In this document: positions 39,144 to 46,613 of the stretch, in pieces
How positions within the stretch are numbered: position 1 is the stretch's first letter
Layout of the letters: each line of letters starts with the position of its first letter
Assembly (NCBI RefSeq): GCF_022565475.1
Contig: NZ_JAIUMR010000001.1
Span: 124,001 to 188,000 of the forward strand
Source of the DNA: Aliidiomarina sp.
GTDB lineage: Bacteria > Pseudomonadota > Gammaproteobacteria > Enterobacterales > Alteromonadaceae
Length of the DNA: 64,000 bases
Reading direction: 5' to 3'
Program-made: the position numbers and the translations under genes
Notes under the pieces: generated by a model
What the model was told of the DNA's origin: nothing
What the model saw: the letters and a program-made list of their open reading frames with translations, nothing else
Databases searched by the model: none

Positions 39144-39572
39144 TTAAGGACGTATTTCGACCGCAATTGAGCCCGACGCATTTTGTTTGACCAAATAACT
39201 GAGCGGAACTTGAGCACCGACAGGTGTCTCAAGGCGGCCAATGCAGGTGAGCTCTTTGTCGAGATAATTTTTATGGGCTTGACGACCGTAGATAAATTTT
39301 AATAAATCAGCTTGTTGAGCAGCATAGCGCTCAAGCGCATTCGGCGCTGATAGATCAATGGACTCGTCGATGTTTCCTTGCTCGTCCCGAACCGGCCAAG
39401 CTTGCACGCCCGATTGATATTCCGCAATGAGGCGCGTTGTGAAGAAAGCTTTACTTTGTTGTTTTACGTCATTGACGACCGCAACACTATCACACTGAAA
39501 ATCACCGGCGCCGCAAGCCACCAGTAAAATACTTGATGCAACTAAAAAGATAGGTCGATGGTGGTTGCTCAT
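39144..39572 (-). CDS. Small lipoprotein of unknown function
   Basis: A 142-residue protein with signal peptide and lipobox LLVACGAG. Three further cysteines (in FQCDS and LTCIG) suggest a periplasmic disulfide. No family was recognised. It has its own promoter-like sequence on the minus strand and is followed by mltC 110 bases downstream. The ATG 39570-39572 is preceded by AAGGATTAG. Function unknown. Confidence 0.65.
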   Translation of the reverse strand: MSNHHRPIFLVASSILLVACGAGDFQCDSVAVVNDVKQQSKAFFTTRLIAEYQSGVQAWPVRDEQGNIDESIDLSAPNALERYAAQQADLLKFIYGRQAHKNYLDKELTCIGRLETPVGAQVPLSYLVKQNASGSIAVEIRP

Positions 39573-39635
39573 GATGAACTAATCCTTCAGGTTCTCGTGA
39601 ATACACTCGAATGTCACTACAATGCTTGCGGGCGT

Positions 39636-39663
39636 AGTGTAGCAAAATTAATCACCTTTGCAA
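39636..39663 (-). promoter_or_regulatory. Probable sigma70 promoter of the small lipoprotein gene
   Basis: On the minus strand TTGCAA (39658-39663) and TACACT (39636-39641) are spaced by 16 bases, about 65 bases upstream of the ATG. Confidence 0.55.
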
Positions 39664-39703
39664 TATCTTTTATCATTCTGAGAATTACATTTAGTCATTC
39701 ATA

Positions 39704-40651
39704 TTAATTGACCTGATTCTCGGCGCTGGCCTGTCGAATTAATACAACAGCCTGACCATAACGAGGATGTTCAGGAGCTAATTCCTGCGCGACTTGAGCC
39801 GCGGCTAGCGCCTCGATGTCTCGCTCTTGACGGAGCAGCGACCACGCTAAATTGAAAAAACCGGCAGGCTGTAAAGGACTTAATTCAGTTGCTCGATAGA
39901 AATACGCTTCAGCATTGGCATAGTCGTGTTGCTGATAAGCAATACTCCCTAACCCCATGTACCCGGTTGCATCCTCAGGCCAGCGTTCAGTACCAGCAGC
40001 ATAGGCCATGGAAGCCAGCAACAAGCGGCCTTGTTGTTCAACCGCAGCGACTGCCTCAAAATAGTGCAGCGATGGCACTGACTCTGGCATGAATCCGATC
40101 GGTGGCACAACCATGGCCCAATAGTTGCCAAGTCGCCAACTGCGTTCAAAAGCACGTAACGAAACCACTTCACGTTCTGTGGTTCCAGAGCGCAAGATCA
40201 GCTGCTGTTTTCCCGGCTCAAATCCAATCACGACCGCATAATGCCAGATTGGCCAACGTTCTAAACCGAGGTTCTGCAAAACCAACACCGGATAACCGGC
40301 AGCAACTTCCGCAAATAACGCATCCATTCGACGTGGAATCACAAACGGAATACGGTCAGCGCGGCGGGTTGCTGCCAGTAGCTCGGCTTGCAAACTCCCT
40401 TCTCGATCCGGTAAGTAGACCTGCGAAACCAAACTTTCCGGCGTAGCATCTGCAACGCCGGCAACTTGTAACACAGTCGCTAAGGCAGCAGGACCACATT
40501 GATAGTCTTCTTGCGGATAAAACGGTGTTTCACTTAATTCAACTGCCGTCCAAGCGTCAGTATCAAGCGACTTATATTGAAAAGGAGCAGCACTGCAACC
40601 GACTAGATAAACGGTCAAGAACAAAAACAAAAAGCGTTGATGAGCTAACAT
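39704..40651 (-). CDS. PA2778-type C39-like cysteine peptidase lipoprotein with TPR
   Basis: A 315-residue lipoprotein (lipobox VGCSAA). The N-terminal half is a C39-like peptidase: catalytic Cys in DYQCGPAALATVL (about residue 52) and His in WPIWHYAVVIGFE (about residue 147). The C-terminal half contains a TPR-like repeat (YMGLGSIAYQQHDYANAEAYFYRATELSP). The combination matches the PA2778 family found next to PA2779 proteins. It is predicted to work in the envelope, processing or holding an unknown peptide substrate. Its stop is 131 bases before the small lipoprotein gene. A terminator-like hairpin sits between it and PA2779. Confidence 0.85.
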   Translation of the reverse strand: MLAHQRFLFLFLTVYLVGCSAAPFQYKSLDTDAWTAVELSETPFYPQEDYQCGPAALATVLQVAGVADATPESLVSQVYLPDREGSLQAELLAATRRADRIPFVIPRRMDALFAEVAAGYPVLVLQNLGLERWPIWHYAVVIGFEPGKQQLILRSGTTEREVVSLRAFERSWRLGNYWAMVVPPIGFMPESVPSLHYFEAVAAVEQQGRLLLASMAYAAGTERWPEDATGYMGLGSIAYQQHDYANAEAYFYRATELSPLQPAGFFNLAWSLLRQERDIEALAAAQVAQELAPEHPRYGQAVVLIRQASAENQVN

Positions 40652-40663
40652 GATAACCCTTAA

Positions 40664-40705
40664 AGCAAAGAAAAACGCTTGCTAAGCTCGCGCTTAACAA
40701 GCGTT
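40664..40705 (-). terminator. Intercistronic terminator/attenuator hairpin
   Basis: On the minus strand a 14-base nearly perfect stem (AACGCTTG then TAAGC, pairing with GCTTA and CAAGCGTT) is followed by TTTTTCTTT. It lies between the PA2779 stop at 40721 and the PA2778 start at 40651, so it would end most PA2779 transcripts while letting some through. Confidence 0.75.
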
Positions 40706-40720
40706 CATCACCGTCATTGC

Positions 40721-41080
40721 TTATCTAAAAAATACGAGCCAGATAATAATAGCGACTAAAATCACTGTGGTACTGACGCTAATTCCAGCACCTGCCGGTA
40801 ACTCATCCAAATGTGCGGTGAGTTCCATAACTTCTGCATCTGTCATTGCCGCGACGCGTGCGACTGCATCGTCAGGATTAACGCCATAGCGAACCAATTG
40901 CTCACGAACTTCATCACGATGTAATTGCTCAACTAGTTGAGCACGGTTCCAACCTGACTGTTGCTCAGCAACAACGTCAGCGGTCGAAACTATATCCGCC
41001 TGGGCGGTTGGTAAAACAGCTGCTGAAAACGCAAAACTAGACAATAAAAAGGTCGTTCCAATTAACAGTGTTTTTTTCAT
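40721..41080 (-). CDS. PA2779-family membrane protein
   Basis: A 119-residue protein with a cleavable signal peptide (ends near AQADIVS). A helical middle contains REQLVRYGVNPDDAVARVAAMTDAEV, and one C-terminal membrane helix (STTVILVAIIIWLVFF) ends in Arg. This is the PA2779 family, regularly encoded with PA2778 cysteine peptidases. Its role is unknown; being exported and membrane-anchored, it could be the substrate or partner of the peptidase. ATG 41078-41080 follows a GGAGA ribosome site. Confidence 0.85.
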   Translation of the reverse strand: MKKTLLIGTTFLLSSFAFSAAVLPTAQADIVSTADVVAEQQSGWNRAQLVEQLHRDEVREQLVRYGVNPDDAVARVAAMTDAEVMELTAHLDELPAGAGISVSTTVILVAIIIWLVFFR

Positions 41081-41237
41081 GACAAATCTCCATGTTGGTT
41101 GTCACTTATAAACATAGACCATAATTGCAGAAAGGTCTGTAAACTTTGCGAAATTCTTTCGCCAAGTTTCGCCCGCTTGTCCGTCAAATCTTTGCAGATA
41201 ACTCTATGATCTAGAACATACTTTCAATCAACTTAAT

Positions 41238-41266
41238 TTTACCTATATGACTATTTTGACTATGCT
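41238..41266 (+). promoter_or_regulatory. Probable promoter of the cyclase-like gene
   Basis: TTTACC (41238-41243) and TATGCT (41261-41266) are separated by 17 bases, about 45 bases before the ATG at 41311. Confidence 0.45.
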
Positions 41267-41310
41267 TTAATACGTCAATGCATCCATTTGCTATACCCGA
41301 GGAGAAACTC

Positions 41311-41802
41311 ATGAGCAGTGAACATAGAAAAGTGATACTTTGCACCAATATTGTCCGTTACGAACGATTGTTGGAACTCAGTAAAGCGCAAGCCCAAGCT
41401 GCTGTTTCTTTCCAAGAACATACAGTTGCAGAACTGGCGAAAAAGTTTGAGGGGCAATTGGTTGAAAAAGTTGGCGGACGAATCATGGCCACGTTTAAAA
41501 ATCCAGATTCAGCAATGGCGAGTGCCGTCAGTCTCTTGAAAGCGATCGATGACGAACCGTTTTATGTCCGCATTGGTTTGCATTTCGGCGACACACAAGG
41601 ATCGGGACAAAGCCTTTCCGGCTCAGGCGTGGTCATTGCATCCGAGCTTGCGGAACTTGCCAGTCCTGATCACATTGTGATTTCCGAGGCATTGAAGAAT
41701 GAATTGAGCAGCCTCCCCCACGTCAAAATCATCGCAGCAGGAGAGCGCTCTTTGCCTGGGGTATCGAGCCCTGTAAATAGCTATCGTGTAGAAATTATTT
41801 AA
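41311..41802 (+). CDS. Stand-alone class III cyclase domain lacking metal-binding aspartates
   Basis: A 163-residue protein that is only a class III nucleotide cyclase homology domain. Recognisable family features are VRIGLHFGD (86-94), the GSGVVIASELAELASPDHIVIS stretch (104-125) and the terminal LPGVSSPVNSYRV. However, the first metal-binding Asp (usually in DIVGF) is Asn13 in TNIVRYE, and the second (usually in GDG) is Gly56 in VGGRIMA. Both catalytic metal ligands are therefore absent, so making cAMP is unlikely. It has no sensor or membrane domain. It may bind nucleotides or heterodimerise. The start ATG 41311 follows GAGGAG; an upstream in-frame ATG at 41278 lacks one. It overlaps the convergent ligase gene by 4 bases. 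Confidence 0.8.
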   Translation: MSSEHRKVILCTNIVRYERLLELSKAQAQAAVSFQEHTVAELAKKFEGQLVEKVGGRIMATFKNPDSAMASAVSLLKAIDDEPFYVRIGLHFGDTQGSGQSLSGSGVVIASELAELASPDHIVISEALKNELSSLPHVKIIAAGERSLPGVSSPVNSYRVEII

Positions 41803-43616
41803 AAACGAATTCGCCCTTGCTCGATCGCTTGATAAAGGTCTGCCGATAAACGTTGGTATCCCTTTTCTCGGTCGAGCAACACATAGACTTGCTCATTCCC
41901 TGTCGATGGTCGGAAACCTTGCTGTTTTAACTCAGTTTTCTTTATTTTAAAGGTACCGGTCACCTCATGAAACTCACGCAAGCGAACAAACAGTGGGACT
42001 GCATAATCCGGGAGTTTTCGCTGAATATGCTGATAAAACTCGACTGGATTAAAACGCTGAGCGTGAGCAACAACTAAAGACGCCATACCCGCCCGTCCGT
42101 CGGCATGCGGAACCTGAACTCCATACACCACAGCTTCAACAATGTCGCTGAACGTTTGTAATTGCGCCTCTACTTCAGTAGTGGCTACATTCTCTGACTT
42201 CCATCGAAATGTATCACCAACGCGATCAATGAAAGCAATATGCCGGTAGCCTTGATCACGTACAATATCACCGGTATTGAACCAGCAATCCCCGGGTTTA
42301 AATACATTGCGAAGCAACTTCGCTTCGTTTGCTGCGCGGTTATTGGCGTAGCCATCGAAAGGCGTTTTCTCCGAAACTTCTGCAAGTAACAGCCCAACAT
42401 CTCCCTTTTTAACGCGTTGTAAGCCCCCCTGTTGGTTAACAATGGGTTGCTCCTGCTCAACATCAAACTGAACGATAGCAAAGGTCATTGGCGAAAAGCC
42501 AACCGTACGTTTAAGGTTAAAAGCATTCACAAAACCAATATTTCCTTCACTCGCACCATAGAGTTCGCAAATATGCTCAATTTGAAAACGTTGCTGGAAG
42601 GCGTCCCAAATTTCGGCACGTAAACCATTGCCAAGGACAGCCCGAACTTTGTGCTGACGATCACGTTGGTTTGTTGGCTGATTTAATAAATAACGACAAA
42701 TCTCGCCGATATAAACAAAGGCTGTACTCTCGCTGTCGCGGATCTCCTGCCAGAAATGTGTCGCGCTAAATTTCCGTGCTAAAACTAAGGTCGACCGTGT
42801 TAACACAACAGCACTCAAGGCAATCGACAAGGCTGTATTGTGATAGAGCGGTGAGCAACTATACAGTTTATCGCTCGATTTTAGACCGAGCGCCATGCGA
42901 CCAAAACCTATACCTGCCTTAACCCAACGCAAATGGGTCATCGGCGCCGCTTTCGGCAAACCCGTGGTTCCCGATGTAAAGACAAAGAAACTCTGTTCAC
43001 TGAGCGTGATGGAATTCGTTTCGGCAAGATTTTCATTGCTGCACTGCTCACTAATTCGCTGTAAATCTTGGTATTCGGGCGTGTTCAATTGTGAGCTGCT
43101 TTCCGGCATGCAAAACCGTTGCATGGTCGCCGGCAGCTCCTCCGCCGTTTTTAATGTCTCAATGCACTCTTCACCAACGATGAGCACTCTCGGTTGAATG
43201 GTGGCAAAACTATGCGCAAGAACTTCTGCTTTCTGCTTGTAGTTGATCATGCCAGCGACCGCGCCCAACTTATTTACTGCAAACACGCACGCGAGCAATT
43301 CCGGTCGATTCTCAAACATTAAAGCAACGCAGTCGCCCTGGCCTACCCCCGCGCTCTTCAGAGCGTGAGCTAACTGATTCGCCCACGCATTAAAATCAGC
43401 ATACGAATAGGAGCGTCCTTCAAACTCGATGAAGGTCTGACTCGGACGCAGACGAGCAGCTTGCTGAAGGTAATAGCCGGTCGAGCCAATATCTGACTTT
43501 TTCGCCATGGCTAACTTCAAATTCGACCACAGAAACTGTGGCAATCGCGGTAGAAACCTAAAAATAGCAGCAACAATATCCGCAAGCGTATGAATATTCT
43601 TATTATTTGTGTTCAT
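41799..43616 (-). CDS. Long-chain acyl-CoA synthetase (FadD6/VLACS-like)
   Basis: A 605-residue AMP-forming ligase that activates long-chain fatty acids with ATP and CoA. The P-loop-like VFTSGTTGLPKAAPMTH is near residues 212-228. LYHNTALSIAL and GASEGNIGF follow, then the TGD-containing hinge WFNTGDIVRD and the RVGDTFRWKSENV signature; GTFKIKKTELKQQGF is at the C-terminus. The N-terminus has a possible membrane-proximal helix. The RWKSENVAT and GTFK features match the very-long-chain/FATP-type subfamily rather than E. coli FadD. It stands alone. The ATG 43614-43616 was kept although the next gene on the other strand begins close by. Confidence 0.92.
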   Translation of the reverse strand: MNTNNKNIHTLADIVAAIFRFLPRLPQFLWSNLKLAMAKKSDIGSTGYYLQQAARLRPSQTFIEFEGRSYSYADFNAWANQLAHALKSAGVGQGDCVALMFENRPELLACVFAVNKLGAVAGMINYKQKAEVLAHSFATIQPRVLIVGEECIETLKTAEELPATMQRFCMPESSSQLNTPEYQDLQRISEQCSNENLAETNSITLSEQSFFVFTSGTTGLPKAAPMTHLRWVKAGIGFGRMALGLKSSDKLYSCSPLYHNTALSIALSAVVLTRSTLVLARKFSATHFWQEIRDSESTAFVYIGEICRYLLNQPTNQRDRQHKVRAVLGNGLRAEIWDAFQQRFQIEHICELYGASEGNIGFVNAFNLKRTVGFSPMTFAIVQFDVEQEQPIVNQQGGLQRVKKGDVGLLLAEVSEKTPFDGYANNRAANEAKLLRNVFKPGDCWFNTGDIVRDQGYRHIAFIDRVGDTFRWKSENVATTEVEAQLQTFSDIVEAVVYGVQVPHADGRAGMASLVVAHAQRFNPVEFYQHIQRKLPDYAVPLFVRLREFHEVTGTFKIKKTELKQQGFRPSTGNEQVYVLLDREKGYQRLSADLYQAIEQGRIRF

Positions 43617-43697
43617 AGTAAGCTAATCGAAACTCTGAGTAACCAACATCATAGCGAACACTTTCTTACCGTGCTAGCCAAAATTTCCCTATCACTG

Positions 43698-43726
43698 TTG
43701 CAAATGAGAATGATTCTGATTAAGAT
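43698..43726 (+). promoter_or_regulatory. Promoter of the PepSY/flavodoxin pair
   Basis: TTGCAA (43698-43703) and TAAGAT (43721-43726) with a 17-base spacer that is almost wholly a Fur-type palindrome. Confidence 0.65.
43705..43719 (+). promoter_or_regulatory. Fur-type operator
   Basis: TGAGAAT-G-ATTCTGA is a 7-1-7 inverted repeat matching 12 of 15 positions of the TGATAAT-G-ATTATCA Fur consensus. It fills the -35/-10 spacer, so iron-loaded Fur would block the promoter. Confidence 0.75.
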
Positions 43727-43755
43727 TTGGATCTAATTCAGCTGGAGACGATCAC

Positions 43756-44334
43756 GTGAGAAAATTCGGTACGCTGGCGCAGTGGCATTGGGTAAGTTCA
43801 GCACTTTGTTTAATCGGCATGCTGATGTTTGCGATTACAGGTATTACGTTGAATCATGCACAACGTATTTCAGCACAGCCCATCACCGAGGTGGTCACCG
43901 AGAGCGTGCCTGACTATTTCCTCACAGAAATCGATGAACAACGGTTTTCACCCGAATTTATTATTTGGGTTCGCCAACACATTGGTGTCAACTTAGCCGG
44001 AAAATCTGCGGAATGGAGTGATTTTGATGTTTATGTGAGTCTACCGCGTCCTGGTGGTGATGCTTGGCTTAGTATTGATTTCGAGACTGCGGAAATTCAC
44101 TATGAACACACAAAACGCGGAGCGATTGCCTACTTGAATGATTTACACAAAGGGAGGCATACCGGCATTGCATGGCAATGGTTCCTAGACCTATTCGCAG
44201 TCGCTTGTATCGTTTTTACCGTCACCGGACTACTACTTCTCCATCGCTTCGCCAAACGACGCTGGTCGACATGGCCGCTCGTTACCGCAGGCGCTTTGCT
44301 CCCCATCGCTATTCTACTTCTGTTCGTCCATTAA
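43756..44334 (+). CDS. PepSY-associated transmembrane protein (iron-regulated)
   Basis: A 192-residue inner-membrane protein with an N-terminal helix (about 12-32, SSALCLIGMLMFAITGI, then TLNH), a periplasmic PepSY-like region (about 40-135), and two more helices (about 143-165 and 172-190). The LNDLHKGRHTG segment is the PepSY-TM hallmark. Such proteins occur with TonB receptors and with reductase partners in ferric iron uptake. The start is GTG 43756, with GGAG 9 bases upstream; a Fur box covers the promoter. The flavodoxin reductase gene follows 15 bases later, indicating an operon. Predicted role: membrane partner in ferric-chelate reduction. Confidence 0.85.
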   Translation: MRKFGTLAQWHWVSSALCLIGMLMFAITGITLNHAQRISAQPITEVVTESVPDYFLTEIDEQRFSPEFIIWVRQHIGVNLAGKSAEWSDFDVYVSLPRPGGDAWLSIDFETAEIHYEHTKRGAIAYLNDLHKGRHTGIAWQWFLDLFAVACIVFTVTGLLLLHRFAKRRWSTWPLVTAGALLPIAILLLFVH

Positions 44335-44349
44335 ATTCAGAGACTTGCT

Positions 44350-45807
44350 ATGCATGATTTTGCCGTTACCCACGCCATTCTTGTGACCTTAGGATTGACT
44401 TGGTTTGCATTTACTTGGTGGCAGTATCGACGTATGAATCATGTTCGATCGGTTAACCAACCGTCATCCAATCGTTTATCCGTAATCGATACCTCACACC
44501 ATTCTGTTATCAGTAACAATGCCGCAGCGTGTTCAATTGTCTATGCCAGTGAAGGTGGTCAAGCGCAGCAACTTGCTGAACAACTTCACTGCGGACTTCA
44601 GCAACAGAAAGACGGGTTTTCTCGCCTATGTTCCTTTACTGAATTTGTTTTTACACTTGACCTTGCTTCAGAAGACTCTGCGCATCAAGATGTGATTTTC
44701 ATTGTCAGCACCGCCGGTGACGGTGCTCCCCCAGCAATGGCTCATGCTGGATGGCAACGCTTGCAGACAATCACAAGTTGGCCGCGCAATCTGTCAGTCT
44801 GCGTTTTGGCTTTAGGTGATCGAAACTATCCAAAGTTTTGCGCTTTTGGTCATGCACTACAAAATCACTTACACCATAGTGGTGCCGAGTTTATTTTACC
44901 TTTGACCTGCGTCGACAAGTTACAGCAAAGCACAATTATTGATTGGCAGTGGCGACTCAGCAGCAAACTTAGCCAAAATTTTGGCAGCTCAATAAATCGC
45001 CTGATGGAAACAGCAACGCCATGCTTATGGCGGTTAACGCATCGGCAATGGTTGAATGAAAATGATTCGGGAGTGATGCATAATCGACCGCTTTTTCATC
45101 TTGGCTTTAAACCGCTTGATCGACCATCGGATCAGGCCTTCGACTGGTCGCCTGGCGATCTTGTCGATATCGGCCTTAACGATGGAAGCGTTCGTACTTA
45201 CTCGATTGCTTCAATTCCAGAAAGTGGGCAACTCGATCTGATTGTCCGTCAAGTGCGTGGTCCCGATGGAAGTCTCGGAGCAGGTTCAGGCTGGTTGACT
45301 GAGCGTATCGATGCGGGCAGTCAAATTGACCTGAAAATTCGTAGGAACATCGCGTTTCACCCGTCCGAGCTCGAAAAGCCTGCCATTTTTATTGCCGCTG
45401 GCAGTGGCTATGCCGGTATTCGCGCGCATTTACAGTATCGCGCACAACACTCAGCTGGGCAGAATTGGCTTATTTTTGGCGAGCGCTCGCGCCGGTTCGA
45501 CAGTATTTTCAGCAATGAAACCAGAGTGCTGCGCGAGCAAGGATTGTTAGTTCATGAACATCGCGTGTTTTCCCGTCCAGACGCGAACGACTGCACCGAG
45601 CTCCTGCCGCATAGCTGTTATGTTCAAGACATCCTGAAAACCCACCGCCCACGTTTGCAACAATGGTTAATGGCCGGCGCTACAATCTACATTTGTGGCG
45701 GTCAATCTATGGGAGCGGCAGTGCTCGAGCAAATCAAAGCAGCCACTGGTTCAGCCACCTTGGCGCTCTTAAAGCAACAGAACCGCATCCGCTGCGAACT
45801 GTACTAA
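44350..45807 (+). CDS. Membrane-anchored flavodoxin/FAD-NAD(P)H reductase
   Basis: A 485-residue protein with an N-terminal membrane helix (about 8-25), a flavodoxin domain (about 62-205, FMN loop SIVYASEGGQAQQLAE, then STAGDGAPP and LGDRNYPKFC), and a ferredoxin-reductase-like half. The latter has the FAD motif RTYSIAS, the nicotinamide-site AAGSGYAGIRAH and CGGQSMG near the end. The layout is that of sulfite reductase alpha subunits and P450 reductases, but in one membrane-bound chain. With the PepSY gene upstream and the Fur box it probably passes electrons from NAD(P)H to reduce ferric siderophores at the inner membrane. The start ATG 44350 follows the PepSY gene by 15 bases. Confidence 0.87.
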   Translation: MHDFAVTHAILVTLGLTWFAFTWWQYRRMNHVRSVNQPSSNRLSVIDTSHHSVISNNAAACSIVYASEGGQAQQLAEQLHCGLQQQKDGFSRLCSFTEFVFTLDLASEDSAHQDVIFIVSTAGDGAPPAMAHAGWQRLQTITSWPRNLSVCVLALGDRNYPKFCAFGHALQNHLHHSGAEFILPLTCVDKLQQSTIIDWQWRLSSKLSQNFGSSINRLMETATPCLWRLTHRQWLNENDSGVMHNRPLFHLGFKPLDRPSDQAFDWSPGDLVDIGLNDGSVRTYSIASIPESGQLDLIVRQVRGPDGSLGAGSGWLTERIDAGSQIDLKIRRNIAFHPSELEKPAIFIAAGSGYAGIRAHLQYRAQHSAGQNWLIFGERSRRFDSIFSNETRVLREQGLLVHEHRVFSRPDANDCTELLPHSCYVQDILKTHRPRLQQWLMAGATIYICGGQSMGAAVLEQIKAATGSATLALLKQQNRIRCELY

Positions 45808-45821
45808 ACCACCATTCGGGG

Positions 45822-45854
45822 TCGGAGCCGGAAGGAAAATAATTCCGGCTCCGA
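45822..45854. repeat. GC-rich palindromic element, copy 1
   Basis: A 12-base perfect inverted repeat (TCGGAGCCGGAA/TTCCGGCTCCGA) around a 9-base loop just after the flavodoxin reductase stop. Each arm with its flank contains the palindromic core GGCTCNGAGCC. No T run follows on the plus strand, so it is not a plain terminator. The same core is found at 62787-62830. Confidence 0.75.
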
Positions 45855-45906
45855 GCCGATAATATAACTTACTGATATTACTTAATTTTCGTTTTGTCTT
45901 ACGGCC

Positions 45907-45934
45907 TTGCCTTTTATTTTATAAGGGCTATGAT
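45907..45934 (+). promoter_or_regulatory. Probable promoter of the Rnk-like locus
   Basis: TTGCCT (45907-45912) and TATGAT (45929-45934) with a 16-base spacer, 26 bases before the small ORF at 45961. Confidence 0.55.
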
Positions 45935-45960
45935 AGGTCCTCATCAACACTGAGGAAGCC

Positions 45961-46014
45961 ATGTTTAAATACGATTATTCAATTCTGAGTACTGCCCTCA
46001 CCTTTCCAGTCTAA
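45961..46014 (+). CDS. Seventeen-codon leader ORF in frame with the Rnk-like gene
   Basis: A 17-codon ORF (MFKYDYSILSTALTFPV, then TAA) with an excellent ribosome site, GAGGAAG 2 bases before ATG 45961 (core about 5 bases away). The reading frame stays open after its single TAA (46012-46014) through to the Rnk-like gene, so the two are the same frame with one stop between. A stem-loop follows the stop at once (46016-46038). It could be a leader peptide for attenuation, the first exon-like part of a gene disrupted by one nonsense codon, or a readthrough site. It is too short for ordinary gene finders. Confidence 0.5.
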   Translation: MFKYDYSILSTALTFPV

Positions 46015-46015
46015 G

Positions 46016-46038
46016 GCCGCGCGCATTCTGCGCTCGGC
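46016..46038 (+). promoter_or_regulatory. Stem-loop directly after the leader TAA
   Basis: GCCGCGCGCA-TTC-TGCGCTCGGC: 10 pairs with one mismatch and a 3-base loop. It is not followed by a T run. It could slow ribosomes or RNA polymerase after the leader ORF; the gene's own SD-like GGAG lies 37 bases downstream. Confidence 0.6.
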
Positions 46039-46086
46039 GATAAACCCTGTTCATTTTGTTTGTTTGGTTCGGTTGGAGATAAAGCC

Positions 46087-46494
46087 GTGCTGTCACATTC
46101 GTGGAAACGTATGTTCAGGTTTTGCAAAACCTCAATTTGCTACACCCATCCAATGTTACAGGACTCAAGCCAACGTATGTTGCTTGATCCGGTTCAATTG
46201 GCCTCAATTTTAAATCGATTGGAAGCATCAACCCGACCGACGTCACGTTTGCATGCTCGTGTCACCGTAGGGAGCTTTGTCACTCTGACCGCAACAGACT
46301 ACAGCGAGTCGCTAGAAATTCAAGTTGTCGAGCCAAACGAAAGCATGCCTGCACGTAATCGTGTCTCATTTTTATCGCCTGTTGGCGCGGCTATTCTTGG
46401 TAAACGCAGAGGCAGTGAAGTCCGTGTCAAGACGAGTTACGGCGACTTTGATTGGATCATCACCTGTGTTCGCCAGCATCGAGGCGACTTTTAA
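46087..46494 (+). CDS. rnk: GreA/GreB C-terminal domain protein (Rnk-like)
   Basis: A 135-residue protein whose second half carries the GreA/GreB C-terminal fold used by Rnk: FVTLTATDYSESLEIQVVEP, then NRVSFLSPVGAAILGKRRGSEVRV (about 87-110). Rnk binds RNA polymerase and affects nucleoside diphosphate kinase levels. The N-terminal coiled coil looks shorter than in E. coli Rnk. I start it at GTG 46087 because GGAG (46075-46078) is 8 bases upstream; the frame stays open upstream to a TAA at 46012, so an N-terminal extension by readthrough cannot be excluded. The first 20 residues with two Cys are atypical. Confidence 0.75.
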   Translation: MLSHSWKRMFRFCKTSICYTHPMLQDSSQRMLLDPVQLASILNRLEASTRPTSRLHARVTVGSFVTLTATDYSESLEIQVVEPNESMPARNRVSFLSPVGAAILGKRRGSEVRVKTSYGDFDWIITCVRQHRGDF

Positions 46495-46538
46495 GTATCT
46501 TGCCACAATCAACCGAATAACAATGGAGGACCATCGCC

Positions 46539-46547
46539 ATGAAGTAA
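46539..46547 (+). other. Two-codon mini-ORF (Met-Lys-stop) with strong SD
   Basis: ATG AAG TAA at 46539-46547 is preceded by GGAGGA (46525-46530) at 8 bases. Such minimal ORFs can drain peptidyl-tRNA or set up translation of the next gene. It lies 67 bases before the 28-residue ORF. It may be chance. Confidence 0.3.
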
Positions 46548-46613
46548 CCACTGGGTTTAATTCGATCTGCGCAACCCACGCAGAAAGGCATTTAACTTAG
46601 AAAGGTGAACATC

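Noticed and set aside
46523-46600. 25-codon frame starting ATG 46523 before the basic small ORF
   Set aside because: No ribosome site before the ATG; the GGAGG there lies inside its own second codon.
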